A DNA stretch of 62,000 bases, taken from assembly GCA_905221605.1 (NCBI GenBank), contig CAJNDS010002330.1:294576-356575 (forward strand), given 5' to 3'. Below are positions 12,085-21,900 of the stretch, one piece after another; the stretch's first letter is position 1, and each line of letters begins with the position of its first letter. A model generated the notes under the pieces. It was given only the letters and a program-made list of their open reading frames with translations. It did not search any database and had not been told where the DNA came from. A program made the position numbers and the translations under genes. Origin of the DNA: Symbiodinium natans. Its lineage: Eukaryota > Sar > Dinophyceae > Suessiales > Symbiodiniaceae.

Positions 12085-12360
12085 AGCACAAGGCCGGGAT
12101 CCTGACTTCTGGGCACCTACAGCCCGCTGTGGGCCCTAAACCCCTAAACCACGAAATTTCCCCAAATTCCCCCGAATTCCCTGAACCCTGATTCCTAAAC
12201 CCTAGACCCCCTAAACCCCCAAATCCCTAAATTTCCTGAACCTTGATCCCTAAACCCTGATCCCCCCCAAAGCCCAAGCCCGAAACTAGACCACCTCAAT
12301 CTCCGAACTGAGGCGGCCGGTCGTGGCTCTCCGAAGGAGGCAGGTGCCCGAAATGATACT
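12085..12360. other. rbcL 3' flank
   Basis: Short degenerate CCCTAAA words follow the rbcL stop. I see no conserved polyadenylation signal and no gene. Confidence 0.5.
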
Positions 12361-12395
12361 GTTTAGGGTTTAGGGTTTAGGGTTTAGGGTTTAGG
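12361..12395 (+). repeat. TTTAGGG array, short
   Basis: About five tandem TTTAGGG heptamers, the plant-type telomere motif also used by dinoflagellates, here internal to the chromosome. Confidence 0.9.
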
Positions 12396-13149
12396 GTATA
12401 GAAGTCTATTTCATGTTTAAGGCAAGTCGGAGTGGTAGAAAGTCAAGGGGTTGGGGTTGGGGCTTTGATTAAATTCTGTTTTCTATTGTGCCTTGGGCTC
12501 CTGCTTCAGATGCGCGCGCCGAATTTTCCCCATTTCTCAGCGCACGCCGGGGCGGAGAGTGAACAGTGAAGCCCCTGCGTGTGGAATCCGTGCAGTTTTG
12601 AAGCGTTCCGTCCTTCCCTAAGAAGGACGGCGCGTCTACTTTCCTGTAGGCCCGAGCACCCGAATCCCCAAACCTTAACTGCCCCTCATAAACCCGAAAA
12701 AGTTTTGTGAAGGCGGCGTCTTGATGACGCCCCAGTCCTGTCCCAAAGTCTCCACGGGCCCCCGAAGCCAGATATCCCCAGGACCTGAAAACACCGAGGC
12801 TCCGAGGAAGTACTTGGGACGTTGGCGACACGCTCTCCTGGCAGTATAGCCGTATAGCCTTTTCCTCCGGTAGCGATGCTCGTTGCCACGTCGCGTGCCA
12901 GCACTTGTCGCCCAGTGGATCAGGGATTACGCAGGGTTTGGGTTTCTTGGGTTTGCAAGTTTAGGGCTGAGGTGCGCATGTCACAGCAAGCAAGCTCGCG
13001 TGATGCCGCAGGTGAGTCTGTTCACATCAGACTGTGGCGGAAGTAGGGTTTGGGGGCCCTGAGCCCCAGCTCCCTGAAACCATCGAACACCGAATCCCCA
13101 AACTTCGTGGGAATATCAAGTAGCCCCTGATGCTCGGGTGTGGGCTACT
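12396..13149. other. no gene recognised
   Basis: GC-rich sequence with frames open on the - strand (12469-12831, 12686-12904). None shows a motif I recognise, and no exon-like island bounded by AG|G fits a known protein. Confidence 0.4.
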
Positions 13150-13242
13150 ATTTGCTTAAGAACCCCAAAGAAAAAAGAATCATCCCTATATTACCCTAAA
13201 CCCTAAACCCTAAACCCTAAACCCCAAACCCACAACCCTAAA
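13150..13242. repeat. half of inverted-repeat family C running into a CCCTAAA array
   Basis: TTGCTTAAGAACCCCAAAG matches one arm of the family seen complete at 27540-27632 and 48176-48325. After ATCCCTATATTACCCT the element continues directly as (AAACCCT)n and the second arm is absent. Confidence 0.6.
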
Positions 13243-13663
13243 CGCAGTAGTGGGAACCTCATGAGACGTCTGCCTGATCTCCGGCCTCAAGCCTGCTGGC
13301 GGGCGGCCTTTCTTCGGATCTCGTTCCAGCCTAGCAGGCGCCACAAAAAGCTGCAGTGCCCTGCGCTCCTAGGCTTCAGGGCACATAACGGTGGGGTTGG
13401 GGGTTGCTTTTGTGATGCTTGCATATAGGGATCATGAGTGCGTGAGCGGAGGTAATTGTTTCGGCCGCGGCATTGACGGATTTGTGGCGGTTTCCGGCTG
13501 AGACGGCTTAGGAGGGCTTGTAGGATCAAGGCGCTGCCAACTTTTTTTTCTGGTTTAGGCCCATCGGGAAAATTCGCTTTAAGTGGCACCTGGCACGCCT
13601 GAAAGGCACCCAGAGCAACCTCAGCCCAGCCAACACCTTGCAAACCACCTCCGGAACAATCAA

Positions 13664-13748
13664 TAGGTTTAGGGTTTAGGGTTTGGTTGGGGTTTAGGGT
13701 TTAGGGTTTAGGGTTTAGGGTTTAGGGTTTAGGGTTTAGGGTTTAGGG
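13664..13748 (+). repeat. TTTAGGG array
   Basis: Around eleven heptamers with one TTGG interruption near 13683. Confidence 0.92.
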
Positions 13749-14532
13749 TGTGCATGGTGGACAGACCCGGTGCTTGGGGGGCCTCTGCCAAGCTGGCAAA
13801 AGCCCAAAGCCCTGAACCCCTCCTGAAAGCGCTCCGGAGAAGCCTGAGCAGCAGAAATGGCATGAGGCGCTCCGCAGCAATTTTTGGTGGCCCAAAGAAG
13901 CAGACGCGATCTGCCCTCGACACCGCCTCTGGGATGCTGTTGGAAGCTGGATTTCTCTGCCTGTGGCCACCCTACAACTTCTTTCGTAAGCCCTTTCAAA
14001 CCCGATACACCTTGTAAGCCCTACAAACCGCACAGACCCTGTAAAGCCGTAAACCCCATAAACCCTGTAAACCCTGTAAGCCCGAAAAGCCCTCTAGCCC
14101 CTACGAGCCCTATAGGTCTGCAAACCCAAGACGAACGCCGAGCAGAAGAAGCAGCTAAGAAGCAGAAGCATAAAAAAAGAGAGGCGACCAGGTCGGGATG
14201 ATTAGCAGCCACAAGCACACCGCCGTCACCGAACATGCGTGGTTTCTCACGTTCACCGACTCTTTCAGAGGAGACGAAGAGACACAGAGAGAGCGAGAGA
14301 CATCGGCCGGCGCGGGCGGGGCCACCCCTAGGGGCGGCCTCGTTGCTGCGTAGCAGAAGAAGAAGAAGTGACATCGGAAATGAGCAACAGGAAGAATCAA
14401 CGCTGTTCGACGGGCAAGTTTGCATTTTTTCAGCTCCTCGGCCAGCCCTACAGGCCACAAAAACCCAAAACGTTTACACCTACGCAGGTTCTTTCTTCAA
14501 GCACCCTAACAAAGGGCAACTTTGCGGGCAAC
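13749..14532. other. no gene recognised
   Basis: Mixed sequence with degenerate CCCTGTAAA words and purine/pyrimidine-rich blocks. Frames are open on both strands at 13736-14546 but carry no recognisable domain. Confidence 0.4.
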
Positions 14533-14678
14533 CCCCTAAACCCTAAACCCTAAACCCTAAACCCTAAACCCTAAACCCTAAACCCTAAACCCTAAACCCT
14601 AAACCCTAAACCCTAAACCCTAAACCCTAAAGCCTAAAGCCTAAAGCCTAAACCCTAAACCCTAAACCCTAAACCCTT
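14533..14678 (-). repeat. CCCTAAA array
   Basis: About twenty CCCTAAA units with a CCTAAAG variant patch near 14632-14650. It is followed by one arm of inverted-repeat family B (ends CCATGAACCTTCAAGTAG at about 14732). Confidence 0.95.
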
Positions 14679-14732
14679 ACTGTATTTAGGGTGCTTATAA
14701 CCCTACGTATAACCCATGAACCTTCAAGTAGG

Positions 14733-16740
14733 GGTTCAAGGGGTTCGGGAGGGTTTAGGGGTTTGGGGGTGTGCGCTTTAGGGCAAGGGGTTGTAGGGCT
14801 TGGGTTCAGGCGGTTCAAATGGCTTACGAATATGTATATTTAGTAGTTAGTCTTTAGGGTCGAGGGTTTTAGGGATTTAGGGTTTTAGGGGTTTGGGTGT
14901 TTAGGGGTTTAGGGTGAAATGAACCCAATAAAGCCTCAGCTGGATATGAACAGTCAGTAGGGGTGCAATCAGGGTTTAAGATGTGAGTAGCAATGCCCTG
15001 GAAACGTGACCCGAAACTCCGCGACCTCCCCCAAAATCACCTTGCGCCTTTAAGCACTGCCAGACGAAAATCCCAAAGTCCTGTAAACCCTAAACCGAAA
15101 CCCTAAACCCTTTTATAGCCCCAAAAACAACCTGAGCTCTAGGTGGGGGTTGATCTGAAGTCTGGAGCCCGTTCTTGGCGGTGTCGGAGCAGGTTCCTCA
15201 TAAATTCGGGGTGCCAGAGCAGGGGCCGAAACCTTAAAACCTACAAACGCTACAGCAGCCCAGAAACCCGAAACCCTAAACCCGAAACCCGAAGCCCCTA
15301 AGCCCTAAGCCCTAAACCCCAAACCCTAAACCCTAAACCCTAAACCCTGAACCCCAAACCCCAAGCCCCAAACCCCAAACCCCAAGTCGGGCTTCGCGAA
15401 GGCCGCCAATGGTGCCAAGCCACCGCCTTGTTGCGGGTGCTTCCCTTCCGGCCGGGAGCCCCTGGTTTGAGGGTGTTTGGGGTGTAGGGTTTGGGGGACG
15501 AAGGCCTCACAGGGCTTGTTGTCGAAGAATCTGAGATTGCGATGTTGCAACATCAGAATGTAGCAGCAGTAGAATGGAATAATAGAGACATACATATATA
15601 TATATATGTTCCTGTTATAGCCAGATAATCATATCTCAATATGCTATGACAATATACGAATCATAGTATTTTATATGGGTTCCAGGGTTTTTTGCGCTTC
15701 GAGTGCAGGGTTGTTAGGGTTGAGTGCAGGGCTTCAGGATTGTAGCGTTGAGGCTTTCAAGGCTAGTGGAGCTTTAGGATGTTAAGGTTGGAGGGTTTGG
15801 GCTTTGAGGGCTTAAGCTTTCAAGGGTTTAGGGTTAGGGGTTTAGGGGTTTGGGGTTTAGGGTTTAGTGTTTGTGGCTTGAGATTTAAGGTTGTTGGGTT
15901 TGCAGGTGGCCTGTTTTGCGATGGCCATATGTAGACGCGGCATGGCCCAAAGTCGGGGCAGAACCCTCAACCCTACCATAAGTCCAGACTCCGGTGAACC
16001 CCAACCCTTCGGGTTTGGGGTTTCTGTCGGGGGGATTGTCCCCACAGCACCCTGGGCCCCAATACCTAACTCGCAACCGCCCAGCCGCAGGCCTGGCGTG
16101 AAGCCCAAAAAGCCTACGGGGCCAGTAGGGCTTGGGGGCCAAAGCTAGTTGAAGAGTACAGGGACGCTCCGAGATTCTTCAAATACTGGTCACGGGCGGC
16201 ACGACGTCCTTGTCAGTGCGTCATTGTGAGCCAGTTCTTTTTTGCAGGAGCTGGCCCAAAGAAAGGCAGGTTTACGAATGTGCATCATCGCTAAGGCGAA
16301 GGTGCACATGGCAGTTGATCTAAGTCATGCATATCCTTTGCCATAGTTGGGTACCATCTTTGCATTTTCAAGAGTGCTTAAACCCAACAAGGGATATAAA
16401 TTTAAATCTTTAACATCATCCCACGCATGAACTAGCATCCTTTGGTTCACCTCGAAGTGCTCTCAAGTACCCAGAGGTACACGCGAACCCGAAGCCCAAG
16501 CTCCTGAAAACCTTTCTGTGAGGGTTCAGGTTGCAGGTTATCCGCAGAGTGGTAGGTAAAGCAGCCTATCTTGTAACCTTGTTTTCCTTTAGCACTAGCC
16601 ACCCATAAACCTCCAAACCCTAAGTCCTCAACCCTGGTTTAAGCAGGGCTTAGAATTTAGGATTTCCGGGGTTAGGGTTTAGGGTTTAGGGTTCAGGGTT
16701 TAGGGTTTTTAGGGTTTAGAATTGAGGATTTCTGGGGTTA
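14733..16740. other. degenerate telomere-like repeats, no gene recognised
   Basis: Alternating G-rich (TTTAGGG-like) and C-rich (CCCTAAA-like) stretches with a short (TA)n tract near 15595. I see no exon that joins to a known protein. Confidence 0.4.
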
Positions 16741-16746
16741 GGGTTT

Positions 16747-16820
16747 AGAGTCAGAGGCACGTGCGGCCGAATGCCGCGTCCTGGACAGCTGCGGCCGGAG
16801 CCTGTGTCGGGAGCCCCAGG
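16747..16820 (+). other. exon-like island of an unidentified gene
   Basis: GC-rich island after TCAGAG|G reading ARAAECRVLDSCGRSLCREP before CAG|GTCTGA. It resembles the micro-exons of the two neighbouring genes in size, composition and AG|G boundary, but I cannot assign the protein. Confidence 0.3.
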
Positions 16821-17157
16821 TCTGAGCAGCTTGACTTGAGGGTTTAGGGTTTAGGGTTTAGGGTTTAGGGGTAGAGGGCTTTATTCAGGGGGCCTTGGTT
16901 TCAGGGTCGTTGGGGGCCCATGATGGGCAGCTTTCGAAACGAACCCTGCGACCTACAACGGGCTCTGGGCGCCAGAGTGAGGATGAGAACTGGGATGCTC
17001 ACGTCTAGCAACCCCACATGCAAGACGGGGCCTCGGATGAGTAGGATCTCGACCAGGCTTCAGGGTTTAGGGTTTAGGGTTTCTGGGCCCGCCCTTCCAA
17101 ACAGTTTCTGTTCAAACGCCCGAAACCCAAAACCCTGAACCCCAAAGCCCCGAACTT

Positions 17158-17452
17158 TCAAAACCCAAAACCCTAAACCCTAAAACCCTAAACCCTAAAA
17201 CCCTAAAACCCTAAAACCCTAAAACCCTAAAACCCTAAAACCCTAAAACCCTAAGACCCTAAAACCCCAAAGCCCTAAAACCCTAAAACCCTTAAAAACC
17301 CTAAGCCCTAAAACCCTTAAAAACCCTTAAAAACCCATAAAAACCCATAAAAACCCTTAAAAACCCTTAAAAACCCTCAAAACCCTCAAAAACCCTAAAA
17401 AACCCTTAAAAACCCTAAAAAACCCTATAAAATCCTTAAAAACCCTAAAGCC
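17158..17452 (-). repeat. variant CCCTAAAA / CCCTTAAAAA array
   Basis: The heptamer is replaced first by 8-mers (CCCTAAAA) and then by 9-10-mers with extra A, each run internally homogeneous. This looks like local slippage and spreading of variant units. Confidence 0.9.
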
Positions 17453-17473
17453 CTAAACCTCCCAAGTCTCCCA

Positions 17474-17513
17474 GGTGTCGGCTCAGGCCTGGTCGATGGC
17501 GCAGGAGCTGCTG
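17474..17513 (+). other. exon-like island of an unidentified gene
   Basis: Between CCCAG|G and AG|GCAAAA the frame reads VSAQAWSMAQELL. The GC-rich island, the AG|G acceptor and a possible GC donor match the micro-exon style of the neighbouring genes. Protein unknown. Confidence 0.3.
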
Positions 17514-17518
17514 AGGCA

Positions 17519-17777
17519 AAACCCTAAACCCTAAACCCTAAACCCTAAACCCGAAACCCTAAACCCTAAACCCTAAACCCTAAACCCTAAACCCTAAACC
17601 CTAAACCCTAGACCCTAAACCCTAAACCCTAAACCCTAATTAAACCCTAAACCCTAAACCCTAAACCCTAAACCCTAAACCCTAAACCCTAAACCCTAAA
17701 CCCTAAACCCTAAACCCTAAACCCTAAACCCTAAACCCTAAACCCTAAACCCTAAACCCTAAACCCTAAACCCTAAC
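17519..17777 (-). repeat. CCCTAAA array, about 36 units
   Basis: Nearly perfect heptamers with single variants (CCCGAAA, CCCTAGA, one TTAA insertion). One of the longest perfect arrays in the window, and internal to the chromosome. Confidence 0.97.
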
Positions 17778-17824
17778 CTTACTGTATGGCATCCTCCAGG
17801 CGCACCCTCTCAGCCCTCAGCCCT

Positions 17825-17952
17825 GCTTGGAGGTTCATGGTGCTTATAGCCCCAATTTCTGACCACGCTAGGGCACTTGAGGGGCTTATGAGTGGGTTAT
17901 AAGTTATAGGTGCAGTTATAATTGGGTTCCAAGGACCATGAACCTCCAAGTA
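17825..17952. repeat. inverted-repeat element, family B
   Basis: Arms CTTGGAGGTTCATGG and CCATGAACCTCCAAG enclose a loop rich in TTATAA words. No ORF; MITE-like. The same arms recur many times in the window. Confidence 0.8.
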
Positions 17953-18265
17953 AACCCCTATGTTCCTTCAAATTCCCTGGGGTGTACTCCCTAGAACCCC
18001 CTAAGCTTCCGTAAGGTTTCCAGGTACCCCGAACCTCTCTCTTTTACGGATCCTAGTCTGCCTCACAGAAGGGCAGTAGCAATGGTTTTCTTTGCTTTAC
18101 CGATGCTGATGCTTGTGACTGTGTGCCGTGCCCTTACTGAAGGGAGGCAAAGGTCGCCCAGGTTCCCTTGAGGCCTCCCTGGTAGGTTTAGGGGTTGGGG
18201 GACATTCTTACTACACCAACAAGGTGCCTCTGTTTGGATGGTTTGTAGTACTGAAGACCCAAAAC

Positions 18266-18390
18266 CTACTTGGAGGTTCGTGGGTAGTTATAAGAGGGGG
18301 TTATAAGCAGGGTTGCTGGAATAATAGCTGATTATAACCTTGTTTAGGGAACCTATAACCCTAGTTAGAACTGCCCATGAACCTTCAAGG
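18266..18390. repeat. inverted-repeat element, family B
   Basis: Arms CTACTTGGAGGTTCGTGGG and CCCATGAACCTTCAAG with an internal TATAACC-rich loop. Same family as 17825-17952. Confidence 0.8.
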
Positions 18391-18429
18391 AACCCTAAAG
18401 CCTAAAACCTAAACCCGAAACGGGAGCCA

Positions 18430-18482
18430 GGCATGAACGCGGCACTGTGGCCCGGGCCGTGCTGCTGCAAAGCTGCGAGGTC
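18430..18482 (+). other. exon-like island of an unidentified gene
   Basis: GCCAG|GCATGAACGC.. reads HERGTVARAVLLQSCE up to GAG|GTCGCG. Exon-like by composition and boundaries, but it does not join to FTR1 and the protein is unknown. Confidence 0.28.
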
Positions 18483-18825
18483 GCGTGCTGCGGTTTGGGG
18501 CCTTCGTTTAGGGTCTACGGGCCTGGGGATTTCGAGGGGGTTTCGGGGGATTTCGGGGGATTTCGGGGGGTTTCGGGGGGTTTCGGGGGGTTTTGGGGGT
18601 GCAGGGTTGAAGGTCTAGGGTTCCGGGGCGACTCCAGAAGTGCTCAGAACAGCGCGGCAGATTCGCCACAACCGCAACACATGTTGCTAGTTGTTGTTCT
18701 CAACTCAGGCTTTAGGGTCCTTGTTTGTTTTTTTGGGGGGCCGGGGGGCAGGATTGTTCAGATTTCAAAGCTGCTTGATATGGGAAGGCAGTGCAATGTG
18801 CTCCCTCGCGCAGTTTTCAGCTTAA

Positions 18826-18833
18826 GGCTCAAG
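18826..18833 (+). promoter_or_regulatory. possible relict spliced-leader tail upstream of FTR1
   Basis: GGCTCAAG equals the last eight bases of the dinoflagellate spliced leader and lies 36 bases before the FTR1 start. Relict leaders mark genes that passed through reverse-transcribed mRNA. Eight bases can match by chance and the rest of the leader is not evident. Confidence 0.3.
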
Positions 18834-18869
18834 CGTCGAACCCTCTCCCGTCAGACCCCCGCACCCGCC

Positions 18870-18920
18870 ATGTCCTCCACGCGTGCGCTCCTGCTTGCCG
18901 CCGTGCTCGGCCTGGCTCAG
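18870..18920 (+). CDS. FTR1-like exon 1
   Basis: MSSTRALLLAAVLGLAQ: start codon and hydrophobic signal peptide. Donor GCGCTG, phase 0. Confidence 0.75.
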
Positions 18921-21900
18921 GCGCTGAGAAGCTGCCTTTTTTCGAGTCCAGAGTCCAGAAGCTAATGTAAGGGTCGGAATAATGATGATAGTAATCCGTA
19001 TTCCCTTATGGTCCCGTTAGAACTAAGACCCTAAACCCTAAACCCTAAACCCTAAACCCTAAACCCTAAACCCTAAACCCTAAACCCTAAACCCTAAACC
19101 CTAAAAAGTATTAAGGCTCCCCCATATTGCAGAGGGGTACAGATTGCTGGCAGCGATGCTTTGCGCCCCCTTGAGGCCATGCCCAACACCACGGGCAAGA
19201 TCTGCCAGTGGGGCTGCTACGACGAGGAGCCTACGGTTTAGGGTTTCAACACCATGATAAGAAAGAGCTAAGAGAGGTTTCCTATCAAACTACAGTACAA
19301 GTTTTCTTTAACGTTTAGAGTCCTGAAAGAGGCTTTCTTGTTTTACAGTGCATGAGGTTTTCCACTTGCAAACTGCAAGTCATTTGAAATACAGCAGAAG
19401 ATAAGGGAACTGGAGGTGCTCCCATGAGCATCGGACAAACTAAACCCTAAACCCTTAGACCCTAAACCCCAAAACCCTAAACATGCAGATCCGATCTTGT
19501 CTTGACATCGGAGGAATTGGAGGCAGGGTTCGACAGTAACGCGAGCCTCTTGCAGCCCAAAACCCGATGTCGAGTCCCTAGGAGGATGAGGCTTGCCACG
19601 CGGGCCTCACGCGCCTTCGACGCAATGCCTTGGAGTTCCAGGCCCACTTGAAGGTTCAGGGGCAGCTATTATGAGTAGGGTTGCAAGTACCCTAAATAAG
19701 GTTACAACCAGTTATATTTGTAGCTACCCTACTTAATAACTGCCCATGAACCTCCAAGTAGGGTTCTTCCTGAGTTCTCATTCGAGGCAGGGCGTTTGCA
19801 GGGTTGACGCGCTGCTCTTGGCAAGGGCGTTCAGATTTTGGGGCTCAGGGTTTGGGGGTTTCGGATTTTAGCTTCGGCGTGAATACTAAAGTCCGAAGCG
19901 ATTTAGGGAAGGGGCCCAGGGTTCTTCGGTTCAGCAGCACCACAGGCCCTAAACCCTAAACTCTCAAGCCGATAGCTATTTTATGGTCTCATTCCCTTTT
20001 TTTCATAAAAAAGCTCAGGGGGATGGATATTCGAATTGTTGTTATGGCTCCAAGAGGAGGTATGGAACTCAGTCGGTTTGGAGGATGGCCCCGGCTCGGA
20101 GGTTCGCAGGTAGCTAGGAAGCCCCAAGGGCATCAGACAGCCCAACACTGGCAAAACAGGGGCTTTGTAACCTTAGACATGCATAGGGGCTTAGGGCTTT
20201 TTTGAGCATCTTTGTACCTTCAAAGAGGGATCCCTAAACCCTAAACCCTAAACCCTCAACCCTCAACCCTCAACCCTAAGCCCTAAACCCTAAACCCTAA
20301 TTTTCGAGCCCAGGAACATGCAGTGTGCGGAGATCTACGGCCATGTCGAGTGGATCCAGGTGTGCGACTGTGTCGATGAGGCCGGCGGGAGGCAAAGACG
20401 AGAGGTTCTAAGCTTGGGTTGGCCCTAAACCCTAAACCCTAAACCCTAAACCCTAAACCCTAAACCCTAAACCCTAAACCCTAAACCCTAAACCCTAAAC
20501 CCTAAACCCTAAACCCTAAACCCGGAACCCATAACCCGGAACCCGAAGCACTAAATCCCCTCAATCCTCAGGCCCAGCCCTTCAACCCCAGTCGGAGGCC
20601 CAAACGCTTCAAGGGATTGCTTGAGGGCCGGTTCAGAAAGTGCCCGTGAAACACCAGATTATTTGCTGCAGTTCTCTAAATTCGGCTCCCCTTTTGGGGG
20701 GTCCTTATGAGAAAGGGGGCCGATTGCAGATAGGGACCCAGAGGGGACCAATTTAGAAGAGTCACTTGTGCTCACGGTCCTTAATGGGTACCGTAGAGCC
20801 AACCCTTAACCCTAAACCCGAAACCCTAAACCCTAAACCCTAAACCCTAAACCCTAAACCCTAAACCCACAGAGGCCACCGGCCTTCGCGACAACGTCAC
20901 GGTGGCCGCTCCGAGGCTTCGCGCTGCAGGGTGGGGGGTTTGTTTGGGGTTTGGGGGTTTGGGGGTTTGGGGTTTAGGGTTTGGGGTTTAGGGTTTGGGG
21001 CTCGGCACTTCCCACGAAGGTCCTCGGACCTTCGGGGAGCTGCTCCTGTCCACAAGAAGCGTTTTTCTTACACCGCCGCGGCCGCGAGGCTGGAGACGGC
21101 CAACATCTACTTCTCCGTACCGGCCTTCGTCGTCCTCTTCCGTGAGAGCTTGGAGGAGGGAGAGGGGGGGGAGGTTTCAGGGAAGGGTGTCGGCCCCAAA
21201 CCCAAGGGTACCACCGGATTTTGTTTGTTAAATGAGGCTTTGGTGTTGAGCTCCCTATTCGGACCCTCCCTTTCCGCTCGAAGCGTACAAAGACAGAAAC
21301 CAGGTGGTCATCGTGCTTGCGATCATCATGCAGTTCCTGAACAAGATGAAGCCCCTTGGTGGCAGTTTCGGAGTGTGCTGTATGATGCGATGCCATGGAA
21401 TCGCATTAGGGGTTGGGGTCTCGAAGACGTCGAGAAGTGCGAGTCTGCATGAGCCCTCAGTCCCTAAGCCCTAAGCACCCTAAACGCCCTGAACAAAAGC
21501 CTCAATCCAAGACCTTAAACGCCGGCCGCCCTACACCCTGAACCCCAAAAATCCCCTAAACCCTCAACCCCAAAGCCATGCTCCCGAAACCAGAAACCCC
21601 ATTATCAGGGTTCGGTTCCCAGGAAGGATGGGCTTCTCGAGGAGAGGCTGTTCTACAAGTTCCGGCGGGAGGCGTGGGGAGGGTCTAAGTGTTTAGGCTT
21701 AAGGGTTTAGGCTTTCGGTTTCTGCTTGTGCCTGTTCATGTTCTGCGTTTCGGGTTTGGGGGGTTCTTTAGGGGGAGCTTTGGGGTCTGTGGGTTTAGAA
21801 GTGGAGGGTTTGCATTGAAGTTCAGTAGGGCTCAGGGCTCCAAGCTTTGGGGCAAGCAGATATTCCCAGCCTGGGGCAGCCTCGAGTACCCTTTCCTGAC

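Noticed and set aside
17519-17777. True telomere or chromosome end
   Set aside because: Both orientations of the heptamer occur dozens of times over 43 kb, between exons and with genes on both sides, so these are interstitial arrays.
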